Shown here: in pieces, positions 1 to 5,524 of the stretch
How the letters are laid out: each line of letters opens with the position of its first letter
How positions within the stretch are numbered: position 1 is the first letter of the stretch
Assembly (NCBI GenBank): GCA_026785985.1
Contig: JAJAYX010000126.1
Coordinates: 1-6,250 of the forward strand
Length of the DNA: 6,250 nt
Reading direction: 5' to 3'
Source: Rudanella sp.
Lineage (GTDB): Bacteria; Bacteroidota; Bacteroidia; Cytophagales; Spirosomataceae
Program-made: the position numbers and the translations under genes
Notes under the pieces: generated by a model
The model's input: the letters and a program-made list of their open reading frames with translations, nothing else
Databases searched by the model: none
Told to the model about the DNA's origin: nothing

Positions 1-10
1 CAGCAATAAA

Positions 11-52
11 TCCGAAATCCCACATCCCACATCCCAACTCCGAAATCCCATG
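11..52. repeat. Heptanucleotide tandem repeat running into a start codon
   Basis: Six consecutive 7-base units can be read: TCCGAAA, TCCCACA, TCCCACA, TCCCAAC, TCCGAAA, TCCCATG. The consensus is close to TCC(C/G)A(A/C)A. The 12-base string TCCGAAATCCCA occurs twice, at 11-22 and 39-50. The last unit supplies the ATG of the following gene. Upstream of that ATG the reading frame stays open to the window edge, but the repeat translates to low-complexity sequence that does not belong to the protein family. I infer that this is an intergenic short tandem repeat of the kind scattered through some bacterial genomes, and its left end may lie before the window. Confidence 0.8.
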
Positions 53-589
53 ACCGACATCGACTCACTCCGCTACCCCATCGGGAACCTTACCACTGGG
101 CAGCCCTACACGATGGTCCAAATCCATCAGGCTATCGACCATATCGCCCACTTACCGCACAAACTCACACACTTAGTGGGAAAATGGGGCGATGCGCACC
201 TGGACACCCCTTACCGACCTGATGGCTGGACAGTTCGGCAGTTGGTGCATCACGTTGCCGACAGTCACCTGAATGCCTATGTCCGCACGAAGCTGGCTTT
301 GACGGAGGATAACCCCACTATTTCTACTTATGAAGAAGGCGAATGGGCGAAATTGCCGGATTCAACATTGCCCGTTTCGCACTCGCTGGTTATTCTCAGC
401 AACCTCCATAACCGCTGGGTAGCCGTTTTAAATGGTATGACCGAAACTGAGTTTAACCGGACGTATTACCATCCGGGCAGCCAGCGTAGATTTACGTTGG
501 GCGAAATGGCTCTAATGTACCAGTGGCATGGCGAACACCACTACCAACATGCGTATCGGCTGGCCGAACGGAACGGCTGGACACATTGA
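50..589 (+). CDS. YfiT/BstA-like putative metal-dependent hydrolase (DinB fold, DinB_2)
   Basis: This 179-residue cytosolic protein belongs to the YfiT/BstA branch of the DinB superfamily, four-helix-bundle proteins that bind a divalent metal through three histidines. The start fits the family, which typically opens with a short lead and then a 'RYPIG' motif (residues 8-12 here). The segment GWTVRQLVHHVADSH (59-73) holds the first metal ligand, H67 or H68. The segment QWHGEHHYQH (158-167) holds the other two, most likely H160 and H164. The length matches the family. Bacillus and Staphylococcus relatives are described as thiol (bacillithiol) S-transferases acting in detoxification; whether that activity applies here is inference. 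The start lies directly in a heptad repeat and has no visible Shine-Dalgarno sequence. A small membrane-peptide gene follows after 14 bases and is probably cotranscribed. The family call is firm, the substrate is unknown. Confidence 0.9.
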   Translation: MTDIDSLRYPIGNLTTGQPYTMVQIHQAIDHIAHLPHKLTHLVGKWGDAHLDTPYRPDGWTVRQLVHHVADSHLNAYVRTKLALTEDNPTISTYEEGEWAKLPDSTLPVSHSLVILSNLHNRWVAVLNGMTETEFNRTYYHPGSQRRFTLGEMALMYQWHGEHHYQHAYRLAERNGWTH

Positions 590-603
590 TTTGTTGACTA
601 AGC

Positions 604-762
604 ATGCAGGAACTCATCGTACTTCTTCTCTTCGCCGTGGCGGCTGCTTACCTTGGCTGGCGCGGGTATAAATCCGTCAAACAACAGGATGCCGGGTGCG
701 GGAAAGGGTGTGGTTGCAAGGCTGACACAACCCCGGTAAAGACTATTAAGGCCAGACGCTAA
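604..762 (+). CDS. FeoB-associated Cys-rich membrane protein family, 52 aa
   Basis: This is a 52-residue peptide that starts MQELIVLLLF. One membrane span (about residues 3-20) is followed by a basic stretch (R20 to K27) and then a compact cysteine cluster GCGKGCGCK (31-39) with cysteines at 32, 36 and 38. It ends in a basic tail (KTIKARR). A short N-terminal span with a GCGKGCGC-type cluster is the hallmark of the FeoB-associated Cys-rich membrane protein family (PF12669), often found beside ferrous iron transporter genes. No feoB or feoA is visible here, so a role in iron handling is family-based inference only. The cysteines could bind Fe or another metal at the cytoplasmic face. A stop at 595-597 just upstream in frame leaves ATG 604 as the only sensible start. 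The 14-base gap to the YfiT-like gene suggests an operon. Confidence 0.8.
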   Translation: MQELIVLLLFAVAAAYLGWRGYKSVKQQDAGCGKGCGCKADTTPVKTIKARR

Positions 763-763
763 G

Positions 764-795
764 GTTGCTTAACTTTTTGATTTGTCATAGGTTTG
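764..795 (+). promoter_or_regulatory. Possible Bacteroidota-type promoter before the DUF4403 gene
   Basis: TAGGTTTG at 788-795 matches the Bacteroidota -7 consensus TAnnTTTG. A weak -33-like GTTG lies at 764-767, 20 bases upstream. A start about 7 bases after the -7 box would fall near 802, immediately before the ATG at 803, giving an essentially leaderless message. A second, poorer box TAACTTTT (770-777) would give a leader of about 19 bases. The match is short and may be chance in this T-rich 40-base gap. Confidence 0.35.
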
Positions 796-802
796 TTGAG
801 TG

Positions 803-2224
803 ATGAAAACTCCGCAAACCTTTTTTATTTTTTTACTTGGGGCAAGTCTATTATTTGCCAATGGTTGCCGCAAGGTTAAGCCCAAACCCCCGGCAGCCGA
901 GGGTTTCGATGACCCCATTCCAGCGACTGCTTCTTACCTGACGGGCAGAATAACCTTTGAACTGGCCGATCTGGAACGAAAGATAAACAAGGAATTGAAG
1001 CCTGTTCTGGTTACCGAAGATATGCTGGAAGGCCAGAAAGGCGAAAAGTGGCAACTTCGGGTGGAGCGAAGCGGCCCGGTAAAACTTCGCTACTATCGTC
1101 AGCGCGTCTCTTTCACGGCTCCTCTGCAAGTATGGATCAGCAACCCGCTCGCCTTCAAACGCAACAAACGTCGGCAGGAAAACGACCCCAGTTATGTAGC
1201 AAAAAAACAACCATTATGTGCCTTGTCAGTGAATTTCGACACCCCCTTACAGGTCACTAACAAGTGGACACTGTCCACCAAATCGCGTTTTGTGGATTAT
1301 CAGTGGATCGAGGAGCCTAAACTGCGGGTATTGGGCGTTCGGATATCCATTCAGAAAATAGCCGAAAAGATCATCAACTCACGCAAAGGCGATATTGAGT
1401 CTTCCATTGATAAGGCTGTGGCAGGTGAACTGCACCTCGATAAGGAAATTCGCAAAATCTGGCAGGATATTCAGCGACCGTTGTTGCTCAATAAACAGCC
1501 GGATTCTGTCTGGTTGGTACCGACACCCTCCAGCGTGGCGGCCGGGGCCATTTCGGGCAACTCCCGTACAATTACCGTGCCCCTGCGAATCGGCTTTGCT
1601 ACGGCTACCTATTTTGGTAATCGCCCCGATATTAAGCCATCGCTGAAACTGCCTGTCCTCCAGAAGGTGGCTTACCTCCAACCCGTATCAGACCTTAAAG
1701 TACTGTTTACCATACCCTACGCCGACCTCAACCGGGTTTTGGACAAAAATCTAAAAGGGCGCAAGCTGGAGTTGGCCGGTGGGCTACTCACCGTAAAGTC
1801 AGCCTCGGTTTATGGTGGTCAGCATGCTTTGGTTCTGAAAACTGATGTGGGTGGCTCGGTCAAAGGAACGCTCTATTTTCACGGAAAACCCTTCTTCGAC
1901 ACGCTAACCAGTACTCTGCAGGTCCGGGATGTCGATTTCGATGTACACACCGAAGAACGGCTTCTGGCCACCGCTGACTGGCTCTTGCACGACAAACTTC
2001 GCGACACGCTCCGTACGGCACTCAAAATTCCACTGGGCAAGCAACTGGCTGAGTTACCCAAGAAAATTGAAACGGCTTTTGCGCGGGGGAAAGCGGGTGA
2101 AAAAACCGCGCTCGATATTGCGGCTTTCCGGCTTGTCCCCCAACGCATCGCCGTTCGACCCGAAGGTGTTCAGATTCTGATCGATATACAGTCGAAGGTG
2201 ACGTTGGCCGTGAAGAGGTTGTGA
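803..2224 (+). CDS. DUF4403 family lipoprotein
   Basis: This 473-residue envelope protein resembles the uncharacterised DUF4403 family in length and pattern. I chose ATG 803 over the adjoining GTG 800 because ATG is the stronger start and both give the same signal peptide. Residues 1-22 form a lipoprotein signal: basic start, hydrophobic FFIFLLGASLLFA, then N-G-C with C22 as the probable lipidated cysteine. The residues after C22 are basic (RKVKPKP) and do not resemble the acidic surface-export signal known in some Bacteroidota, so a periplasm-facing location is more likely (inference). The mature part has two similar halves: residues 50-66 align without gaps to 302-318 with 8 of 17 identities. 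Each half mixes beta-rich stretches with an amphipathic helical region (about 183-230 and 385-428). DUF4403 has been suggested to relate to TULIP lipid-binding folds; I recall this and cannot test it. The function is unknown and no partner is evident nearby. Confidence 0.82.
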   Translation: MKTPQTFFIFLLGASLLFANGCRKVKPKPPAAEGFDDPIPATASYLTGRITFELADLERKINKELKPVLVTEDMLEGQKGEKWQLRVERSGPVKLRYYRQRVSFTAPLQVWISNPLAFKRNKRRQENDPSYVAKKQPLCALSVNFDTPLQVTNKWTLSTKSRFVDYQWIEEPKLRVLGVRISIQKIAEKIINSRKGDIESSIDKAVAGELHLDKEIRKIWQDIQRPLLLNKQPDSVWLVPTPSSVAAGAISGNSRTITVPLRIGFATATYFGNRPDIKPSLKLPVLQKVAYLQPVSDLKVLFTIPYADLNRVLDKNLKGRKLELAGGLLTVKSASVYGGQHALVLKTDVGGSVKGTLYFHGKPFFDTLTSTLQVRDVDFDVHTEERLLATADWLLHDKLRDTLRTALKIPLGKQLAELPKKIETAFARGKAGEKTALDIAAFRLVPQRIAVRPEGVQILIDIQSKVTLAVKRL

Positions 2225-2232
2225 GCGAAAGC

Positions 2233-2281
2233 GTGGCTGACGCACGAGCAATGACGCACGAGCAATACATGCGTCAGTCAC
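2233..2281. terminator. Inverted repeat between convergent genes, possible bidirectional terminator
   Basis: Bases 2233-2244 (GTGGCTGACGCA) pair with 2270-2281 (TGCGTCAGTCAC) over 12 positions, with one G-T pair at 2236/2278 and a 25-base loop. The stem lies just after the + strand DUF4403 stop and includes the stop codon of the - strand dehydrogenase (2278-2280), which is the expected place for a shared terminator. An alternative smaller stem uses 2252-2258 with 2270-2276. Neither side is followed by a clear T tract, so an intrinsic terminator of standard type is not proven. Confidence 0.45.
2238..2265. repeat. Two perfect tandem copies of a 14-base repeat
   Basis: TGACGCACGAGCAA occurs at 2238-2251 and again at 2252-2265 with no mismatch and no spacer. 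It fills half of the gap between two converging genes. The first six bases of each copy can pair with TGCGTCA at 2270-2276, so the duplication also duplicates one arm of the inverted repeat described for 2233-2281. Confidence 0.9.
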
Positions 2282-3861
2282 ACTTTCACTCCATTCACCG
2301 TTCTCAGAATTCCCAGCGGGTTAGCTTGTTGCAACGCCAATGGCAACAGTGCGTCAGGGAAACTTTGATAACTGATGGGCCGCACAAACCGCTCGATAGC
2401 CGCCGTTCCGACGGAGGTCGTCCGGGAGTCGGAGGTTGCGGGGAACGGGCCGCCGTGGGTCATGGCTTCACATACTTCCACGCCCGTCGGGTAGCCCCCA
2501 AACAGCAACCGGCCCGCTTTTTCCTGCAACAAAGCCACCCAATTGTGTGAACTGTTCGTCAAATCGCTGTCAGTAGCGAATATGGTGGCGGTTAGTTGTC
2601 CTTCCATCGTTTGCAGACAAGCCGCCAATTCCGTTTCATTGGCGCATACCACTACCAGCGAACTCGGCCCGAATACCTCGTGGCTCAGAGCCGGATTATG
2701 CTGAAAAGCGTTGCCGGTAGTAGTCAAAATGGCGGGTCGGCCTTCGGTCTGGATAGAGCGGGCGTTGGTTTCAGACTGGGCCAGCAGCGTCACATCGGGC
2801 AAGTGAGTCAGCGTCCCGATGCCCCGGCTGTAGTTATCGCGAATACCGGGGGTAAGCATCGTTGCAGGTACGGAATCCCGGATTTTGGCCCCAAGCGTTC
2901 CCAAAAAATCAGGTAGTTTGCCGGTTTGTAAGACAAACACGATCCCCGGATTGGTGCAAAACTGACCCACACCCATCGTTACGGATGCGGCCAAACCTTC
3001 GGCAATGGCCGTACCGCGCTCCTGCATGGCCCCCGCCAAAATGACCGTCGGGTTCACTGAACTCATTTCGGCATAAACCGGAATCGGTTCGGGCCGGGCC
3101 TGGGCTACCCGCAACAGGGCCAGTCCACCCGCCCGCGAACCGGTGAAACCAACGGCTTTGATGGCCGGATGGGCCACTATTGCCTGGGCCACTTCATTGT
3201 CGGAATGAACCAGTGAACAGGTGCCTTCGGGCATTCCGGTTTGGGTGGCCGCTGCCTGAATCGCCCGGCCAACCAATTCGCTGGTACCGGGGTGGGCAGG
3301 GTGCGCTTTCACCACCACCGAACAACCGGCAGCGAGGGCCGAGGCTGTGTCGCCCCCGGCCACCGAAAAGGCCAGCGGGAAATTACTGGCCCCAAAAATC
3401 ACGACTGGCCCCAGCGGCACCAGCATCCGCCGAATGTCGGGACGAGGCAGGGGCTGACGGTCGGGCAGGGCGGGGTTTATGCGGGCATCCACCCACGAGC
3501 CTTCGCGCACGAGGTTGGCAAACAGGCGGAGTTGGCCACAAGTGCGGCCTCGTTCGCCGGTAAGCCGGGCCATTGGCAGGCCACTTTCGGCACTGGCCCG
3601 TTCGAGGAGGGGATCGCCAATGGCTTCGATTTGGTCGGCGATGGCGGCTAAAAAGTCGGCCCGTTTGTGGGGGTGTAGTTGAGAATAAGGCTGAAAAGCA
3701 GCGGCTGCTTTCTCCACCGCCTGGCTTGCCTGGGCCAGGTTGAGGTTACGGAATGTGCCGATCAGGGTTTCGCTGCGGGCGGGTGCCGTAGCGGTAAATT
3801 CGTTACCTTCGCCCAACAACGTTTGTGAGCCAATCAGGCTTTCGCCGGTTAGAGTTGTCAT
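2278..3861 (-). CDS. Aldehyde dehydrogenase (NADP+), probable 2,5-dioxovalerate dehydrogenase group
   Basis: This 527-residue soluble enzyme belongs to the ALDH superfamily and oxidises an aldehyde to the acid with NAD(P)+. Visible elements in order are FGASNFP (156-162) with catalytic N160, VVVKAHPAHPG (182-192) with cofactor-binding K185, GFTGS (238-242), YAEMSSVNP (263-271) with general base E265, GQFCTNPG (299-306) with nucleophile C302, and HEVFGP (394-399). Using EMSSVNP instead of the usual ELGGK, together with QFCTNPG and a length near 525, is typical of the 'aldehyde dehydrogenase (NADP+)' group. That group includes alpha-ketoglutarate semialdehyde dehydrogenases of hydroxyproline, glucarate and pentose breakdown. 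The exact substrate is inferred, and no other enzyme of those pathways is in the window. ATG 3861 is chosen because an extension to TTG 3897 would read through a palindrome and a promoter-like box. It is the last gene of a - strand series, 47 bases after the ABC ATPase. Confidence 0.92.
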   Translation of the reverse strand: MTTLTGESLIGSQTLLGEGNEFTATAPARSETLIGTFRNLNLAQASQAVEKAAAAFQPYSQLHPHKRADFLAAIADQIEAIGDPLLERASAESGLPMARLTGERGRTCGQLRLFANLVREGSWVDARINPALPDRQPLPRPDIRRMLVPLGPVVIFGASNFPLAFSVAGGDTASALAAGCSVVVKAHPAHPGTSELVGRAIQAAATQTGMPEGTCSLVHSDNEVAQAIVAHPAIKAVGFTGSRAGGLALLRVAQARPEPIPVYAEMSSVNPTVILAGAMQERGTAIAEGLAASVTMGVGQFCTNPGIVFVLQTGKLPDFLGTLGAKIRDSVPATMLTPGIRDNYSRGIGTLTHLPDVTLLAQSETNARSIQTEGRPAILTTTGNAFQHNPALSHEVFGPSSLVVVCANETELAACLQTMEGQLTATIFATDSDLTNSSHNWVALLQEKAGRLLFGGYPTGVEVCEAMTHGGPFPATSDSRTTSVGTAAIERFVRPISYQSFPDALLPLALQQANPLGILRTVNGVKV

Positions 3862-3867
3862 AAAATG

Positions 3868-3896
3868 TGCAGTGTCGGCAATCTGCCAACACTGCA
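3868..3896 (-). promoter_or_regulatory. 29-base palindrome, candidate operator or start-occluding hairpin
   Basis: On the - strand, arm TGCAGTGTTGGCA and arm TGCCGACACTGCA are 13 bases each around the 3-base centre GAT. Twelve of 13 positions pair normally and the remaining one is a U-G wobble in the transcript. In RNA the stem would end 6 bases (CATTTT) before ATG 3861 and could hide the ribosome site. In DNA it has the size and symmetry of a dimeric repressor site, and its upstream end overlaps a TAAGTTTG box by two bases. Only four T residues follow, so it is a poor intrinsic terminator. The inverted repeat is directly seen; its role is inference. Confidence 0.7.
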
Positions 3897-3902
3897 AACT
3901 TA
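3895..3902 (-). promoter_or_regulatory. TAnnTTTG -7 box, possible internal promoter for the aldehyde dehydrogenase
   Basis: TAAGTTTG on the - strand is an exact match to the Bacteroidota -7 consensus and lies in the gap after the ATPase stop codon. A start about 7 bases on (near 3888) would leave a leader of about 27 bases before ATG 3861 and would begin inside the palindrome. I see no convincing -33 TTTG; the nearest is TTTC at 3922-3919, with a gap of 16 bases, shorter than usual. Confidence 0.4.
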
Positions 3903-3907
3903 CGGAT

Positions 3908-4732
3908 TTATAGGCTATGAAACCGCGCCCGAATGTCGTTTACGAGCGTCTGGAAAGCGGGTTTGCTCAGGATATTTTTATCCCAGCACAAATCCACTTC
4001 GGCGAGGTCGTAGGTATGTTTGATGCGGGCGCCGGGAATCACGTGTCCGTTGGCATCGCGATCGCGACCCATGAGCCAAACCGTGTCCGAGACCGAAGCC
4101 GTGGCGACAATATCGTGCGACACAATAATGATCGTGTTCAGTTCGTGGGTATGGGCAATCTCCTGAATCATTTCGGACACTTCCTCCACCATCAAAATAT
4201 CCAGCCCACTGAATGGTTCATCGAGCAGCAGAAAATGCTCTGAGCAAAGCAGTTGCTGGGCAATGGCCACCCGTTGGCGTTGCCCGCCGGAGAGTTGTGC
4301 CGGGTATAGTTCCAGTTTATCGGCCATCCCGAAACGGCCCATCAGGTCGCGCATCCGGTCGGTGGCTTCGTTGCCATTGGGGTAGCGTTTGCGGGCAGCC
4401 AGCAGCAGATTGCTCCCCACCGTCCGGTGGGAAAACAGCGGGTAGTTTTGCTGGACTACGCCAACCATGCCCGCCCGAACGGGTTGCAGCGGATATCCCA
4501 ACTGCACCCGCCCGGTATCGGGGGAAAGCAGACCCGCCAGAATCTCGAAAAACTTGGTTTTCCCAACCCCCGACGGCCCCAAAAAGCCCACTACCTGCCC
4601 GGTCGATACGCCGGGCCGAACCACATCGGACACCTCGACCGACAGATCGCGCAGAATGGGAAAGCCTCCCAGCGTCAGGTTCACGTTGTCGGCCCTCAAA
4701 ATTATGTTGGTACGTTGTGCGTTGGCCATCAT
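3908..4732 (-). CDS. ABC transporter ATP-binding protein, NitT/TauT-like importer
   Basis: This 274-residue cytoplasmic ATPase would drive the importer formed with the adjoining permease. All core motifs are intact: Walker A GPSGVGKT (52-59), Q-loop VVQQN (92-96), signature LSGGQ (147-151), Walker B FLLLDE (167-172), D-loop SGLD (175-178) and switch histidine H206 in VSHD. The beta strand before Walker A carries a short insertion (about 36-45, SDVVRPGVST) compared with typical family members. A C-terminal tail of about 55 residues follows the core fold. The start is ATG 4732, whose A is the last base of the permease TAA stop; the next codon (4729) is also ATG. An upstream TTG at 4768 would extend it deep into the permease gene and is less likely. 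The NitT/TauT assignment rests on the permease and gene order, so nitrate, taurine or sulfonate should not be assumed as substrate. Confidence 0.92.
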   Translation of the reverse strand: MMANAQRTNIILRADNVNLTLGGFPILRDLSVEVSDVVRPGVSTGQVVGFLGPSGVGKTKFFEILAGLLSPDTGRVQLGYPLQPVRAGMVGVVQQNYPLFSHRTVGSNLLLAARKRYPNGNEATDRMRDLMGRFGMADKLELYPAQLSGGQRQRVAIAQQLLCSEHFLLLDEPFSGLDILMVEEVSEMIQEIAHTHELNTIIIVSHDIVATASVSDTVWLMGRDRDANGHVIPGARIKHTYDLAEVDLCWDKNILSKPAFQTLVNDIRARFHSL

Positions 4733-4734
4733 TA
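4730..4734 (-). other. TAATG stop-start overlap coupling permease and ATPase
   Basis: On the - strand the permease stop TAA (4734-4732) shares its last A with the ATPase start ATG (4732-4730). No Shine-Dalgarno sequence is visible in the bases before it (ACCAACGCTA). This suggests translational coupling, with ribosomes finishing the permease re-initiating on the ATPase, and supports 4732 as the real start. Confidence 0.75.
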
Positions 4735-5520
4735 GCGTTGGTCGAGGGTGAGCGATGCGTAGGGGCAAAACAGGCGTTTCAAGAACCCGATACCGTAGTC
4801 GAGGAACACCCCGACGAGCAGAATCAACACCTGAATGGCGAACACCGCGTCGAGCCGAAAGTGCTTGTTCTGATTCAGGAGCATGGTTCCAATGCCGCCC
4901 TCGGCCCGCGAAATGCCTTCCACGAGGGTCAGCATCATCCAGGCAATGGCGAAGTTCTGCCGAATCAATTCAAACACTACGTCGATGCGGCCCAGGATAA
5001 CCACCTCCCACACCACCTGCCACTCCGACATCCGGAGGGTGCGGGCGTGGTTCAGTTCGTTGCGCGTCACGCTCTGCACCACGGCAACCATGTTGGTCAC
5101 AAAAAAGACCGTAATACCGAACACCAGCAACCACACTTTCAGGCTGTGCCCGCTGTGGGTCATTAAGGTGAACACAAACGAAAGCCCTACCAGGGTCAGG
5201 AACCGGAATTTCGATACGAGAAACGCCAAAGGCCGGAAAAACGGAATCACCGTGGCGTAAGCAATCAGCAGCGAAAACAGGGTGGCCAACGCCATCGAAG
5301 TCAGGCTCAGAGCCATGCTCGTCCAGAGTTCCTGAATCAGGTTTTCTTCCTGGGTGAGTCTGCCCAACGCCCGTACAATTTCTACGGGCGTGGGCAGCAG
5401 GGGCGATTGCGACAGAAACCAGATCAGAGCCGCAATAAGTACCTGAGCCACCACCATCACTAAAAAAGCAGAGCGGTCGGGCCGACCATTTGGCCGGATC
5501 AATTCAAGGTATTTGTCCAT
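4732..5520 (-). CDS. ABC transporter permease, NitT/TauT-like (BPD_transp_1)
   Basis: This 262-residue inner-membrane protein forms, probably as a dimer, the channel of a binding-protein-dependent importer. Predicted spans by hydrophobicity are near 18-37, 67-92, 99-121, 128-150, 188-205 and 225-247. The PLLPTPVEIVRAL stretch (40-52) after the first span and the EGGIGTMLL...VFAIQVLILLVGVFLDYGIGFLKR pattern at the C-terminus (201-249) are typical of NitT/TauT/SsuC permeases. The ATPase-contacting EAA loop is recognisable at about 158-187 (HARTLRMSEWQVVWEVVILG) but degenerate. The usual EAA is N-H-A, the conserved Gly after ARTL is R163, and the usual LP is L176-G177. The start ATG lies 4 bases after the stop of the preceding gene, and the stop overlaps the ATPase start by one base, so it is the middle gene of a tight operon. 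Confidence 0.9.
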   Translation of the reverse strand: MDKYLELIRPNGRPDRSAFLVMVVAQVLIAALIWFLSQSPLLPTPVEIVRALGRLTQEENLIQELWTSMALSLTSMALATLFSLLIAYATVIPFFRPLAFLVSKFRFLTLVGLSFVFTLMTHSGHSLKVWLLVFGITVFFVTNMVAVVQSVTRNELNHARTLRMSEWQVVWEVVILGRIDVVFELIRQNFAIAWMMLTLVEGISRAEGGIGTMLLNQNKHFRLDAVFAIQVLILLVGVFLDYGIGFLKRLFCPYASLTLDQR

Positions 5521-5524
5521 CAGA

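Noticed and set aside
11..52. CRISPR-like or mobile-element end
   Set aside because: The units are only 7 bases with no spacers, and no inverted ends or transposase gene are nearby. A simple short tandem repeat explains it.
3180..3682. Overlapping + strand open frames of 67-136 codons inside the aldehyde dehydrogenase
   Set aside because: They lie antisense to a conserved enzyme, including its N160 region, and their products are low in complexity with no family resemblance.
3862..3897. N-terminal extension of the aldehyde dehydrogenase from TTG 3897
   Set aside because: The 12 extra residues would be encoded by the palindrome and part of the TAAGTTTG box, and ATG 3861 starts a normal-length enzyme.
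4733..4768. N-terminal extension of the ATPase from TTG 4768
   Set aside because: It would overlap the permease by 37 bases from a weak start codon, whereas ATG 4732 gives a TAATG stop-start junction and a normal family N-terminus.
4213..5166. A 317-codon open frame on the + strand opposite the ATPase and permease genes
   Set aside because: The opposite strand encodes two proteins with intact family motifs. The antisense translation is rich in P, R, H and G, has no recognisable domain and spans the two genes' junction, as expected of a chance frame in GC-rich coding DNA.
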